The translations under genes were made by a program, and so were the position numbers. The notes beneath the pieces are model-generated. The model had not been told where the DNA came from and did not search any database. It saw nothing but the letters and a program-made list of their open reading frames with translations. A stretch of 56,574 nucleotides of DNA from Utricularia gibba (lineage: Eukaryota; Streptophyta; Magnoliopsida; Lamiales; Lentibulariaceae), in NCBI GenBank assembly GCA_002189035.1, contig NEEC01000189.1, positions 1 through 56,574 on the forward strand, in the 5' to 3' direction. Below are positions 1-11,873 of the stretch, in pieces (position 1 is the stretch's first letter; the number at the start of each line of letters is the position of its first letter).

Positions 1-13
1 TCGGGCTCGGCCC

Positions 14-326
14 ATAGTCATTTGTAGCCCGGCAAAAAATGTGATCCATTTATTAACGTTGGGTTTTCGGCACTGCCTACATGGTTTCTGAAGGAAAAGC
101 TTGTCGTTTTTGGGTGGGTGCTTTCGTTGGGAAGTTCATCCGGACCCAAGGTTCTGTTCGACTCCTGAGCCCAATGGGGGTCCTATTCGACGAAAATCGT
201 GATGCATTTTTTGAAGTTAGGATGTCATGAGCACCCCAATGGTTTTCTTGTCCACAAGCTTTATATTTGAGGAGGCGCTCTCGAGGGGCACCAGGATCGG
301 GCCGGAGGTCAGGTCGGGCTCGGCCC
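14..326 (+). repeat. First complete unit in the window (313 bp)
   Basis: Bases 1-13 are the tail of a preceding truncated unit. This unit starts at ATAGTC at 14 and the next starts at 327. It has the alpha signature CTTTCGTTGGGAAGTTC and a five-G run (CCAATGGGGG) that is rare in the array. Confidence 0.85.
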
Positions 327-951
327 ATAGTCATTTGTAGCCCGGCAAAAAATGTGATCCATTTATTAACGTTGGGTTTTCGGCACCTGCCTACATGGTT
401 TCTGAAGGAAAAGCTTGTCGTTTTTGGTGGGTGCTTTTGTTGGGAAGTTCATCCGGACCCAAGGTTCGTTCGACTCCTGAGCCCAATGGGTCCTATTCGA
501 CGAAAATCGTGATGCATTTTTTGAAGTTAGGATGTCATGAGCACCCCAAATGGTTTTCTTGTCCACAAGCTTTATATTTGAGGAGGCGCTCTCGAGGGGC
601 ACCAGGATCGGGCCGGAGGTCAGGTCGGGCTCGGCCCCATAGTCATTTGTAGCCCGGCAAAAAATGTGATCCATTTATTAACGTTGGGTTTTCGGCACCT
701 GCCTACATGGTTTGTGAAGGAAAAGCTTGTCGTTTTTGGGTGGGTGCTTTGTTGGGAAATTCATCCGGACCCAAGGTTCGGTTCGACTCCTGAGCCCAAT
801 GGGTCCTATTCGACGAAAATCGTGATGCATTTTTTGAAGTTAGGATGTCATGAGCACCCCAAATGGTTTTCTTGTCCACAAGCTTTATATTTGAGGAGGC
901 GCTCTCGAGGGGCACCAGGATCGGGCCGGAGGTCAGGTCGGGCTCGGCCCC

Positions 952-1889
952 ATAGTCATTTGTAGCCCGGCAAAAAAAGTGATCCATTTATTAACGTTGG
1001 GTTTTCGGCACCTGCCTACATGTTTCTGAAGGAAAAGCTTGTCGTTTTTGGGTGGGTGCTTTCGTTGGGAAGTTCATCCGGACCCAAGGTTCGTTCGACT
1101 CCTGAGCCCAATGGGGTCCTATTCGACGAAAATCGTGATGCATTTTTTGAAGTTAGGATGTCATGAGCACCCAAAATGGTTTTCTTGTCCACAAGCTTTA
1201 TATTTGAGGAGGCGCTCTCGAGGGGCACCAGGATCGGGCCGGAGGTCGGGTCGGGCTCGCCCCATAGTCATTTGTAGCCCGGCAAAAAATGTGATCCATT
1301 TATTAACGTTGGGTTTTCGGCACTGCCTACATGGTTTCTGAAGGAAAAGCTTGTCGTTTTTGGGTGGGTGCTTTGTTGGGAAATTCGTCCGGACCCAAGG
1401 TTCGGTTCGACTCCTGAGCCCAATCGGGTCCTATTCGACGAAAATCGTGATGCATTTTTTGAAGTTAGGATGTCATGAGCACCCCAAATGGTTTTCTCAA
1501 CCACAAGCTTTTTATTTGAGGAGGCGCTCTCGAGGGGCACTAGGATCGGGCCGGAGGTCATATCGGCTCGGGCCCATAGTCATTTGTAGCCCGGCAAAAA
1601 AAGTGATCCATTTATTAACGTTGGGTTTTCGGCAGCTGCCTACATGGTTTCTGAAGGAAAAGCTTGTCGTTTTTGGGTGGGTGCTTTTGTTGGGAATTCA
1701 TCCGGACCCAAGGTTCGGTTCGACTCCTGAGCCCAATGGGGTCCTATTCGACGAAAATCGTGATGCATTTTTTGAAGTTAGGATGTCATGAGCACCCCAA
1801 ATGGTTTTCTTGTCCACAAGCTTTATATTTGAGGAGGCGCTCTCGAGGGGCACCAGGATCGGGCCGGAGGTCAGGTCGGGCTCGGCCCC
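952..1889 (+). repeat. Alpha-beta-gamma trimer, block 1
   Basis: Alpha is 952-1263, beta 1264-1575 and gamma 1576-1889. The beta unit has CCAATCGGG, CTCAACCACAAG, TTTTTATTTG and a tail reading GGTCATATCGG instead of GGTCAGGTCGG. The gamma unit has CAGCTGCC and the EcoRI-bearing TTGTTGGGAATTC. Confidence 0.8.
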
Positions 1890-3767
1890 ATAGTCATTTG
1901 TAGCCCGGCAAAAAATGTGATCCATTTATTAACGTTGGGTTTTCGGCACTGCCTACATGGTTTCTGAAGGAAAAGCTTGTCGTTTTTGGGTGGGTGCTTT
2001 CGTTGGAAATTCGTCCGGACCCAAGGTTCTGTTCGACTCCTGAGCCCAATGGGGTCCTATTCGACGAAAATCGTGATGCATTTTTTGAAGTTAGGATGTC
2101 ATGAGCACCCCAAATGGTTTTCTTGTCACAAGCTTTATATTTGAGGAGGCGCTCTCGAGGGGCACCAGGATCGGGCCGGAGGTCAGGTCGGGCTCGGCCC
2201 CATAGTCATTTGTAGCCCGGCAAAAAAAGTGATCCATTTATTAACGTTGGGTTTTCGGCACCTGCCTACATGGTTTCTGAAGGAAAAGCTTGTCGTTTTT
2301 GGGTGGGTGCTTTCGTTGGGAAGTTCATCCGGACCCAAGGTTCGGTTCGACTCCTGAGCCCAATGGGGTCCTATTCGACGAAAATCGTGATGCATTTTTT
2401 GAAGTTAGGATGTCATGAGCACCCCAAATGGTTTTCTTGTCCACAAGCTTTATATTTGAGGAGGCGCTCTCGAGGGGCACTAGGATCGGGCCGGAGGTCG
2501 GGTCGGGCTCGGCCCATAGTCATTTGTAGCCCGGCAAAAAATGTGATCCATTTATTAACGTTGGGTTTTCGGCACCTGCCTACATGGTTTGTGAAGGAAA
2601 AGCTTGTCGTTTTTGGGTGGGTGCTTTGTTGGAAATTCATCCGGACCCAAGGTTCGGTTCGACTCCTGAGCCCAATGGGTCCTATTCGACGAAAATCGTG
2701 ATGCATTTTTTGAAGTTAGGATGTCATGAGCACCCCAAATGGTTTTCTTGTCCACAAGCTTTATATTTGAGGAGGCGCTCTCGAGGGGCACCAGGATCGG
2801 GCCGGAGGTCAGGTCGGGCTCGGCCCCATAGTCATTTGTAGCCCGGCAAAAAATGTGATCCATTTATTAACGTTGGGTTTTCGGCACCTGCCTACATGGT
2901 TTCTGAAGGAAAAGCTTGTCGTTTTTGGGTGGGTGCTTTCGTTGGGAAGTTCATCCGGACCCAAGGTTCGGTTCGACTCCTGAGCCCAATGGGTCCTATT
3001 CGACGAAAATCGTGATGCATTTTTTGAAGTTAGGATGTCATGAGCACCCCAAATGGTTTTCTTGTCCACAAGCTTTATATTTGAGGAGGCGCTCTCGAGG
3101 GGCACTAGGATCGGGCCGGAGGTCAGGTCGGGCTCGGCCCCATAGTCATTTGTAGCCCGGCAAAAAAAGTGATCCATTTATTAACGTTGGGTTTTCGGCA
3201 CCTGCCTACATGGTTTCTGAAGGAAAAGCTTGTCGTTTTTGGGTGGGTGCTTTCGTTGGGAAGTTCATCCGGACCCAAGGTTCGTTCGACTCCTGAGCCC
3301 AATGGGGTCCTATTCGACGAAAATCGTGATGCATTTTTTGAAGTTAGGATGTCATGAGCACCCCAAATGGTTTTCTCACCACAAGCTTTATATTTGAGGA
3401 GGCGCTCTCGAGGGGCACCAGGATCGGGCCGGAGGTCAGGTCGGGCTCGGCCCATAGTCATTTGTAGCCCGGCAAAAAATGTGATCCATTTATTAACGTT
3501 GGGTTTTCGGCACCTGCCTACATGGTTTCTGAAGGAAAAGCTTGTCGTTTTTGGGTGGGTGCTTTTGTTGGGAAATTCATCCGGACCCAAGGTTCGGTTC
3601 GACTCCTGAGCCCAATGGGGTCCTATTCGACGAAAATCGTGATGCATTTTTTGAAGTTAGGATGTCATGAGCACCCCCAAATGGTTTTCTTGTCCACAAG
3701 CTTTATATTTGAGGAGGCGCTCTCGAGGGGCACCAGGATCGGGCCGGAGGTCAGGTCGGGCGGCCCC
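1890..3767 (+). repeat. Six ordinary units between trimer blocks
   Basis: These are regular units with spacing 311-314. The units at 2210-2520 and 2830-3140 are alpha-like. Those near 2520-2830 carry TTTGTG with CTTTGTTGG. One unit near 3376 has CTCACCACAAG without the CCAATCGGG marker. No non-satellite sequence is present. Confidence 0.8.
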
Positions 3768-3927
3768 ATAGTCATTTGTAGCCCGGCAAAAAATGTGATC
3801 CATTTATTAACGTTGGGTTTTCGGCACCTGCCTACATGTTTCTGAAGGAAAAGCTTGTCGTTTTTGGGTGGGTGCTTTCGTTGGGAAGTTCATCCGGACC
3901 CAAGGTTCTGTTCGACTCCTGAGCCCA
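3768..3927 (+). repeat. Subunit H1 (first half of the reference unit)
   Basis: This is the first of two homologous halves of the unit, about 160 bp. It aligns with the second half through C-GG-C/C-GA-C followed by an A run, GTGATCCAT against GTGATGCAT, TTAACGTTGGG against TTGAAGTTAGG, GCACC, CATGGTTT against AATGGTTTT, the HindIII site, GGGTGGGTGCTTTCG against GAGGAGGCGCTCTCG, and GTTCGACTCCTGAGCCC against GTCGGGCTCGGCCCC. Identity is roughly 60-65% by eye. H1 holds the positions that vary most between copies (CACC/CAC/CAGC, TTTCTG/TTTGTG, CTTTCG/CTTTG/CTGTTG, GGAAGTTC/GGAATTC/GGAAATTC). The half boundaries are approximate. Confidence 0.8.
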
Positions 3928-4081
3928 ATGGGGTCCTATTCGACGAAAATCGTGATGCATTTTTTGAAGTTAGGATGTCATGAGCACCCCAAATGGTTTT
4001 CTTGTCCACAAGCTTTATATTTGAGGAGGCGCTCTCGAGGGGCACCAGGATCGGGCCGGAGGTCAGGTCGGGCTCGGCCCC
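3928..4081 (+). repeat. Subunit H2 (second half of the reference unit)
   Basis: This is the second homologous half, about 154 bp. Its first ~60 bases, from TCCTATTCGACG through GATGTCATGAG, are almost unchanged along the window apart from T-run length. Exceptions I noticed are near 5490, 27310, 35860, 39905, 44545, 46115, 47010, 49730 and 50960. The half also holds the second HindIII site and the XhoI site. It ends in a GC-rich tail containing the small dyad GGGC-TCG-GCCC. Confidence 0.8.
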
Positions 4082-4701
4082 ATAGTCATTTGTAGCCCGG
4101 CAAAAAATGTGATCCATTTATTAACGTTGGGTTTTCGGCACTGCTACATGGTTTGTGAAGGAAAAGCTTGTCGTTTTTGGGTGGGTGCTTTGTTGGGAAT
4201 TTCGTCCGGACCCAAGGTTCGGTTCGACTCCTGAGCCCAATCGGGTCCTATTCGACGAAAATCGTGATGCATTTTTTGAAGTTAGGATGTCATGAGCACC
4301 CCAAATGGTTTTCTCAACCACAGCTTTATATTTGAGGAGGCGCTCTCGAGGGGCACTAGGATCGGGCCGGAGGTCATTCGGGCTCGGGCCCATAGTCATT
4401 TGTAGCCCGGCAAAAAAAGTGATCCATTTATTAACGTTGGGTTTTCGGCAGCTGCCTACATGGTTTCTGAAGGAAAAGCTTGTCGTTTTTGGGTGGGTGC
4501 TTTGTTGGGAATTCATCCGGACCCAAGGTTCGGTTCGACTCCTGAGCCCAATGGGGTCCTATTCGACGAAAATCGTGATGCATTTTTGAAGTTAGGATGT
4601 CATGAGCACCCCAAATGGTTTTCTTGTCCACAAGCTTTATATTTGAGGAGGCGCTCTCGAGGGCACCAGGATCGGGCCGGAGGTCAGGTCGGGCTCGGCC
4701 C

Positions 4702-7700
4702 ATAGTCATTTGTAGCCCGGCAAAAAATGTGATCCATTTATTAACGTTGGGTTTTCGGCACCTGCCTACATGGTTTGTGAAGGAAAAGCTTGTCGTTTTT
4801 GGGTGGGTGCTTTGTTGGGAAATTCGTCCGGACCCAAGGTTCGTTCGACTCCTGAGCCCAATGGGGTCCTATTCGACGAAAATCGTGATGCATTTTTTTG
4901 AAGTTAGGATGTCATGAGCACCCCAAATGGTTTTCTTGTCCACAAGCTTTATATTTGAGGAGGCGCTCTCGAGGGGCACCAGGATCGGGCCGGAGGTCAG
5001 GTCGGGCTCGGCCCCATAGTCATTTGTAGCCCGGCAAAAAATGTGATCCATTTATTAACGTTGGGTTTTCGGCACCTGCCTACATGGTTTCTGAAGGAAA
5101 AGCTTGTCGTTTTTGGGTGGGTGCTTTCGTTGGGAAGTTCATCCGGACCCAAGGTTCGTTCGACTCCTGAGCCCAATGGGGTCCTATTCGACGAAAATCG
5201 TGATGCATTTTTTGAAGTTAGGATGTCATGAGCACCCCAAATGGTTTTCTCCACAAGCTTTATATTTGAGGAGGCGCTCTCGAGGGGCACCAGGATCGGG
5301 CCGGAGGTCAGGTCGGGCTCGGCCCCATAGTCATTTGTAGCCCGGCAAAAAATGTGATCCATTTATTAACGTTGGGTTTTCGGCACCTGCCTACATGGTT
5401 TGTGAAGGAAAAGCTTGTCGTTTTTGGGTGGGTGCTTTGTTGGGAATTCGTCCGGACCCAAGGTTCGGTTCGACTCCTGAGCCCAATGGGCCTATTCGAC
5501 GAAATCGTGATGCATTTTTTGAAGTTAGGATGTCATGAGCACCCCAAATGGTTTTCTTGTCCACAAGCTTTATATTTGAGGAGGCGCTCTCGAGGGGCAC
5601 CAGGATCGGGCCGGAGGTCAGGTCGGGCTCGGCCCCATAGTCATTTGTAGCCCGGCAAAAAATGTGATCCATTTATTAACGTTGGGTTTTCGGCAGCTGC
5701 CTACATGGTTTCTGAAGGAAAAGCTTGTCGTTTTTGGGTGGGTGCTTTCGTTGGGAAGTTCATCCGGACCCAAGGTTCGGTTCGACTCCTGAGCCCAATG
5801 GGGTCCTATTCGACGAAAATCGTGATGCATTTTTTGAAGTTAGGATGTCATGAGCACCCCAAATGGTTTTCTTGTCCACAAGCTTTATATTTGAGGAGGC
5901 GCTCTCGAGGGGCACTATCGGGCCGGAGGTCGGGTCGGGCTCGGCCCATAGTCATTTGTAGCCCGGCAAAAAAATGTGATCCATTTATTAACGTTGGGTT
6001 TTCGGCACCTGCCTACATGGTTTGTGAAGGAAAAGCTTGTCGTTTTTGGGTGGGTGCTTTGTTGGGAAATTCGTCCGGACCCAAGGTTCGGTTCGACTCC
6101 TGAGCCCAATGGGTCCTATTCGACGAAAATCGTGATGCATTTTTTGAAGTTAGGATGTCATGAGCACCCCAAATGGTTTTCTCACCCACAAGCTTTATAT
6201 TTGAGGAGGCGCTCTCGAGGGGCACTAGGATCGGGCCGGAGGTCAGGTCGGGCTCGGCCCATAGTCATTTGTAGCCCGGCAAAAAAAGTGATCCATTTAT
6301 TAACGTTGGGTTTTCGGCAGCTGCCTACATGGTTTCTGAAGGAAAAGCTTGTCGTTTTTGGGTGGGTGCTTTTGTTGGGAATTCATCCGGACCCAAGGTT
6401 CGGTTCGACTCCTGAGCCCAATGGGGTCCTATTCGACGAAAATCGTGATGCATTTTTTGAAGTTAGGATGTCATGAGCACCCCAAATGGTTTTCTTGTCC
6501 ACAAGCTTTTTATATTTGAGGAGGCGCTCTCGAGGGGCACCAGGATCGGGCCGGAGGTCAGGTCGGGCTCGGCCCATAGTCATTTGTAGCCCGGCAAAAA
6601 AGTGATCCATTTATTAACGTTGGGTTTTCGGCACCTGCCTACATGGTTTCTGAAGGAAAAGCTTGTCGTTTTTGGGTGGGTGCTTTCGTTGGAAGTTCAT
6701 CCGGACCCAAGGTTCTGTTCGACTCCTGAGCCCAATGGGGTCCTATTCGACGAAAATCGTGATGCATTTTTTGAAGTTAGGATGTCATGAGCACCCAAAT
6801 GGTTTTCTTGTCCACAAGCTTTATATTTGAGGAGGCGCTCTCGAGGGGCACCAGGATCGGGCCGGAGGTCAGGTCGGGCTCGGCCCCATAGTCATTTGTA
6901 GCCCGGCAAAAAAATGTGATCCATTTATTAACGTTGGGTTTTCGGCACCTGCCTACATGGTTTCTGAAGGAAAAGCTTGTCGTTTTTGGGTGGGTGCTTT
7001 CGTTGGGAAGTTCATCCGGACCCAAGGTTCGTTCGACTCCTGAGCCCAATGGGGTCCTATTCGACGAAAATCGTGATGCATTTTTTGAAGTTAGGATGTC
7101 ATGAGCACCCCAAATGGTTTTCTTGTCCACAAGCTTTATATTTGAGGAGGCGCTCTCGAGGGGCACCAGGATCGGGCCGGAGGTCAGGTCGGGCTCGGCC
7201 CATAGTCATTTGTAGCCCGGCAAAAAATGTGATCCATTTATTAACGTTGGGTTTTCGGCACTGCCTACATGGTTTGTGAAGGAAAAGCTTGTCGTTTTTG
7301 GGTGGGTGCTGTTGTTCGGAAATTCGTCCGGACCCAAGGTTCGGTTCGACTCCTGAGCCCAATGGGTCCTATTCGACGAAAATCGTGATGCATTTTTTGA
7401 AGTTAGGATGTCATGAGCACCCCAAATGGTTTTCTCAACAAGCTTTTTATTTGAGGAGGCGCTCTCGAGGGGCACTAGGATCGGGCCGGAGGTCAGGTCG
7501 GGCTCGGCCCATAGTCATTTGTAGCCCGGCAAAAAATGTGATCCATTTATTAACGTTGGGTTTTCGGCACCTGCCTACATGGTTTCTGAAGGAAAAGCTT
7601 GTCGTTTTTGGGTGGGTGCTTTCGTTGGGAATTCATCCGGACCCAAGGTTCGTTCGACTCCTGAGCCCAATGGGGTCCTATTCGACGAAAATCGTGATGC

Positions 7701-8443
7701 ATTTTTTGAAGTTAGGATGTCATGAGCACCCCAAATGGTTTTCTTGTCCACAAGCTTTATATTTGAGGAGGCGCTCTCGAGGGGCACCAGGATCGGGCCG
7801 GAGGTCAGGTCGGGCTCGGCCCATAGTCATTTGTAGCCCGGCAAAAAAAGTGATCCATTTATTAACGTTGGGTTTTCGGCACCTGCCTACATGTTTCTGA
7901 AGGAAAAGCTTGTCGTTTTTGGGTGGGTGCTTTCGTTGGGAATTCATCCGGACCCAAGGTTCGTTCGACTCCTGAGCCCAATGGGGTCCTATTCGACGAA
8001 AATCGTGATGCATTTTTTGAAGTTAGGATGTCATGAGCACCCCAAATGGTTTTCTCACCACAAGCTTTATATTTGAGGAGGCGCTCTCGAGGGGCACCAG
8101 GATCGGGCCGGAGGTCAGGTCGGGCTCGGCCCATAGTCATTTGTAGCCCGGCAAAAAAGTGATCCATTTATTAACGTTGGGTTTTCGGCACCTGCCTACA
8201 TGGTTTGTGAAGGAAAAGCTTGTCGTTTTTGGGTGGGTGCTTTGTTGGAAATTTCATCCGGACCCAAGGTTCGGTTCGACTCCTGAGCCCAATGGGTCCT
8301 ATTCGACGAAAATCGTGATGCATTTTTGAAGTTAGGATGTCATGAGCACCCCAAATGGTTTTCTTGTCCACAAGCTTTATATTTGAGGAGGCGCTCTCGA
8401 GGGGCACTAGGATCGGGCCGGAGGTCAGGTCGGGCTCGGCCCC
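4702..8443 (+). repeat. Twelve units including a beta-like trimer
   Basis: This is a regular array. 5637-6575 repeats the alpha, beta-like, gamma order, although the beta-like unit (5948-6260) has CCAATGGGTCC rather than CCAATCGGG; it keeps TCGTCC and CTCACCCACAAG. A second beta-like unit near 7205-7515 has GCTGTTGTTCGG and CTCAACAAG. Small oddities include GGGCCTATTCG at 5490 and GGCACTATCGGG near 5912. Confidence 0.75.
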
Positions 8444-9377
8444 ATAGTCATTTGTAGCCCGGCAAAAAATGTGATCCATTTATTAACGTTGGGTTTTCGG
8501 CACCTGCCTACATGTTTCTGAAGGAAAAGCTTGTCGTTTTTGGGTGGGTGCTTTCGTTGGGAAGTTCATCCGGACCCAAGGTTCTGTTCGACTCCTGAGC
8601 CCAATGGGGTCCTATTCGACGAAAATCGTGATGCATTTTTTGAAGTTAGGATGTCATGAGCACCCCAAATGGTTTTCTTGTCCACAAGCTTTATATTTGA
8701 GGAGGCGCTCTCGAGGGGCACCAGGATCGGGCCGGAGGTCAGGTCGGGCTCGGCCCCATAGTCATTTGTAGCCCGGCAAAAAATGTGATCCATTTATTAA
8801 CGTTGGGTTTTCGGCACTGCCTACATGGTTTGTGAAGGAAAAGCTTGTCGTTTTTGGGTGGGTGCTTTGTTGGAAATTCGTCCGGACCCAAGGTTCGGTT
8901 CGACTCCTGAGCCCAATCGGGTCCTATTCGACGAAAATCGTGATGCATTTTTTGAAGTTAGGATGTCATGAGCACCCCAAATGGTTTTCTCACCACAAGC
9001 TTTATATTTGAGGAGGCGCTCTCGAGGGGCACTAGGATCGGGCCGGAGGTCATTCGGGCTCGGGCCCATAGTCATTTGTAGCCCGGCAAAAAAAGTGATC
9101 CATTTATTAACGTTGGGTTTTCGGCAGCTGCCTACATGGTTTCTGAAGGAAAAGCTTGTCGTTTTTGGGTGGGTGCTTTTTGGGAATTCATCCGGACCCA
9201 AGGTTCGTTCGACTCCTGAGCCCAATGGGGTCCTATTCGACGAAAATCGTGATGCATTTTTTGAAGTTAGGATGTCATGAGCACCCCAAATGGTTTTCTT
9301 GTCCACAAGCTTTTATTTGAGGAGGCGCTCTCGAGGGGCACTAGGATCGGGCCGGAGGTCAGGTCGGGCTCGGCCCC
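8444..9377 (+). repeat. Alpha-beta-gamma trimer, block 3
   Basis: Alpha is 8444-8757, beta 8758-9067 and gamma 9068-9377, with the same three lengths as block 2. Beta has CTCACCACAAG and the GGTCATTCGGG tail. Gamma has CAGCTGCC and CTTTTTGGGAATTC. Confidence 0.8.
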
Positions 9378-10311
9378 ATAGTCATTTGTAGCCCGGCAAA
9401 AAATGTGATCCATTTATTAACGTTGGGTTTTCGGCACCTGCCTACATGGTTTGTGAAGGAAAAGCTTGTCGTTTTTGGGTGGGTGCTTTGTTGGTTCGTC
9501 CGGACCCAAGGTTCGTTCGACTCCTGAGCCCAATGGGGTCCTATTCGACGAAAATCGTGATGCATTTTTTGAAGTTAGGATGTCATGAGCACCCCAAATG
9601 GTTTTCTTGTCCACAAGCTTTATATTTGAGGAGGCGCTCTCGAGGGGCACTAGGATCGGGCCGGAGGTCAGGTCGGGCTCGGCCCCATAGTCATTTGTAG
9701 CCCGGCAAAAAATGTGATCCATTTATTAACGTTGGGTTTTCGGCACCTGCCTACATGGTTTCTGAAGGAAAAGCTTGTCGTTTTTGGGTGGGTGCTTTCG
9801 TTGGGAAGTTCATCCGGACCCAAGGTTCTGTTCGACTCCTGAGCCCAATGGGGTCCTATTCGACGAAAATCGTGATGCATTTTTTGAAGTTAGGATGTCA
9901 TGAGCACCCCAAATGGTTTTCTTGTCCACAAGCTTTATATTTGAGGAGGCGCTCTCGAGGGGCACCAGGATCGGGCCGGAGGTCAGGTCGGGCTCGGCCC
10001 ATAGTCATTTGTAGCCCGGCAAAAAAAGTGATCCATTTATTAACGTTGGGTTTTCGGCACCTGCCTACATGGTTTCTGAAGGAAAAGCTTGTCGTTTTTG
10101 GGTGGGTGCTTTGTTGGGAAATTCGTCCGGACCCAAGGTTCGGTTCGACTCCTGAGCCCAATGGGGTCCTATTCGACGAAAATCGTGATGCATTTTTTGA
10201 AGTTAGGATGTCATGGCACCCCAAATGGTTTTCTTGTCCACAAGCTTTATATTTGAGGAGGCGCTCTCGAGGGGCACTAGGATCGGCCGGAGGTCGGGTC
10301 GGGCTCGGCCC

Positions 10312-11249
10312 ATAGTCATTTGTAGCCCGGCAAAAAAAGTGATCCATTTATTAACGTTGGGTTTTCGGCACTGCCTACATTGTTTCTGAAGGAAAAGCTT
10401 GTCGTTTTTGGGTGGGTGCTTTCGTTGGGAAGTTCATCCGGACCCAAGGTTCTGTTCGACTCCTGAGCCCAATGGGGTCCTATTCGACGAAAATCGTGAT
10501 GCATTTTTTGAAGTTAGGATGTCATGAGCACCCCAAATGGTTTTCTTGTCCACAAGCTTTATATTTGAGGAGGCGCTCTCGAGGGGCACCAGGATCGGGC
10601 CGGAGGTCAGGTCGGGCTCGGCCCCATAGTCATTTGTAGCCCGGCAAAAAATGTGATCCATTTATTAACGTTGGGTTTTCGGCACCTGCCTACATGGTTT
10701 GTGAAGGAAAAGCTTGTCGTTTTTGGGTGGGTGCTGTTGTTGGAAATTCGTCCGGACCCAAGGTTCGGTTCGACTCCTGAGCCCAATCGGGTCCTATTCG
10801 ACGAAAATCGTGATGCATTTTTTGAAGTTAGGATGTCATGAGCACCCCAAATGGTTTTCTCACCACAGCTTTATATTTGAGGAGGCGCTCTCGAGGGGCA
10901 CTAGGATCGGGCCGGAGGTCAGGTCGGCTCGGGCCCATAGTCATTTGTAGCCCGGCAAAAAAGTGATCCATTTATTAACGTTGGGTTTTCGGCAGCTGCC
11001 TACATGGTTTCTGAAGGAAAAGCTTGTCGTTTTTGGGTGGGTGCTTTTGTTGGGAATTCATCCGGACCCAAGGTTCGGTTCGACTCCTGAGCCCAATGGG
11101 GTCCTATTCGACGAAAATCGTGATGCATTTTTTGAAGTTAGGATGTCATGAGCACCCCAAATGGTTTTCTTGTCCACAAGCTTTATATTTGAGGAGGCGC
11201 TCTCGAGGGGCACTAGGATCGGGCCGGAGGTCAGGTCGGGCTCGGCCCC
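10312..11249 (+). repeat. Alpha-beta-gamma trimer, block 4
   Basis: Alpha is 10312-10625, beta 10626-10936 and gamma 10937-11249. Alpha has the CATTGTTTCTG variant. Beta has GCTGTTGTTGG and CACCACAGCTT, which removes the second HindIII site. Confidence 0.8.
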
Positions 11250-11873
11250 ATAGTCATTTGTAGCCCGGCAAAAAATGTGATCCATTTATTAACGTTGGGT
11301 TTTCGGCACCTGCCTACATGGTTTTGAAGGAAAAGCTTGTCGTTTTTGGGTGGGTGCTTTCGTTGGGTTCATCCGGACCCAAGGTTCTGTTCGACTCCTG
11401 AGCCCAATGGGGTCCTATTCGACGAAAATCGTGATGCATTTTTTGAAGTTAGGATGTCATGAGCACCCCAAATGGTTTTCTTGTCCACAAGCTTTATATT
11501 TGAGGAGGCGCTCTCGAGGGGCACCAGGATCGGGCCGGAGGTCAGGTCGGGCTCGGCCCATAGTCATTTGTAGCCCGGCAAAAAATGTGATCCATTTATT
11601 AACGTTGGGTTTTCGGCACCTGCCTACATGGTTTGTGAAGGAAAAGCTTGTCGTTTTTGGGTGGGTGCTTTCGTTGGGAAGTTCATCCGGACCCAAGGTT
11701 CGTTCGACTCCTGAGCCCAATGGGGTCCTATTCGACGAAAATCGTGATGCATTTTTTGAAGTTAGGATGTCATGAGCACCCCAAATGGTTTTCTTGTCCA
11801 CAAGCTTTATATTTGAGGAGGCGCTCTCGAGGGGCACCAGGATCGGGCCGGAGGTCAGGTCGGGCTCGGCCCC

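Larger units (their letters stand above)
3768..4081 (+). repeat. Reference satellite unit (alpha class, 314 bp)
   Basis: I use this as a typical complete unit, taking ATAGTCATTTG as an arbitrary start. In order it holds GTGATCCAT at 3795, a GCACC box, the first HindIII site at 3851-3856, a GGGTGGGTG run, the alpha signature CTTTCGTTGGGAAGTTC, TCCGGA at 3893-3898, GGTTCTGTTCG, CCAATGGGG, the dyad ACGAAAATCGT, GTGATGCAT at 3952, GATGTCATGAG, the second HindIII site at 4010-4015, XhoI at 4034-4039 and a GC-rich tail rich in GGTC and CGGGC. The start is a convention; any rotation of the unit is equally valid. Confidence 0.9.
3768..4701 (+). repeat. Alpha-beta-gamma trimer, block 2
   Basis: Alpha is 3768-4081, beta 4082-4391 and gamma 4392-4701 (314, 310 and 310 bp). 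In beta the second HindIII site is lost (CCACAGCTT) and the tail reads GGTCATTCGGG. Its unit lengths and markers closely match block 3, fifteen units downstream. Confidence 0.8.

Noticed and set aside
3868-3893. G-quadruplex from the GGGTGGGTG run
   Set aside because: Only three GGG runs lie close together, and the next is too distant for a canonical four-run motif. The GC-rich tail has loops that are too long.
3931-3990. CENP-B box in the conserved H2 core
   Set aside because: TTCGACGAAAATCGTG superficially resembles the box, but the CGGG block is absent and the spacing of the invariant bases is wrong by one. No match was seen elsewhere in the unit on either strand.
4062-4080. GGGC-TCG-GCCC dyad in the unit tail as a terminator or RNA hairpin
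   Set aside because: A four-base stem is too short, no U-run follows, and there is no gene to terminate. It is a sequence feature of the satellite only.
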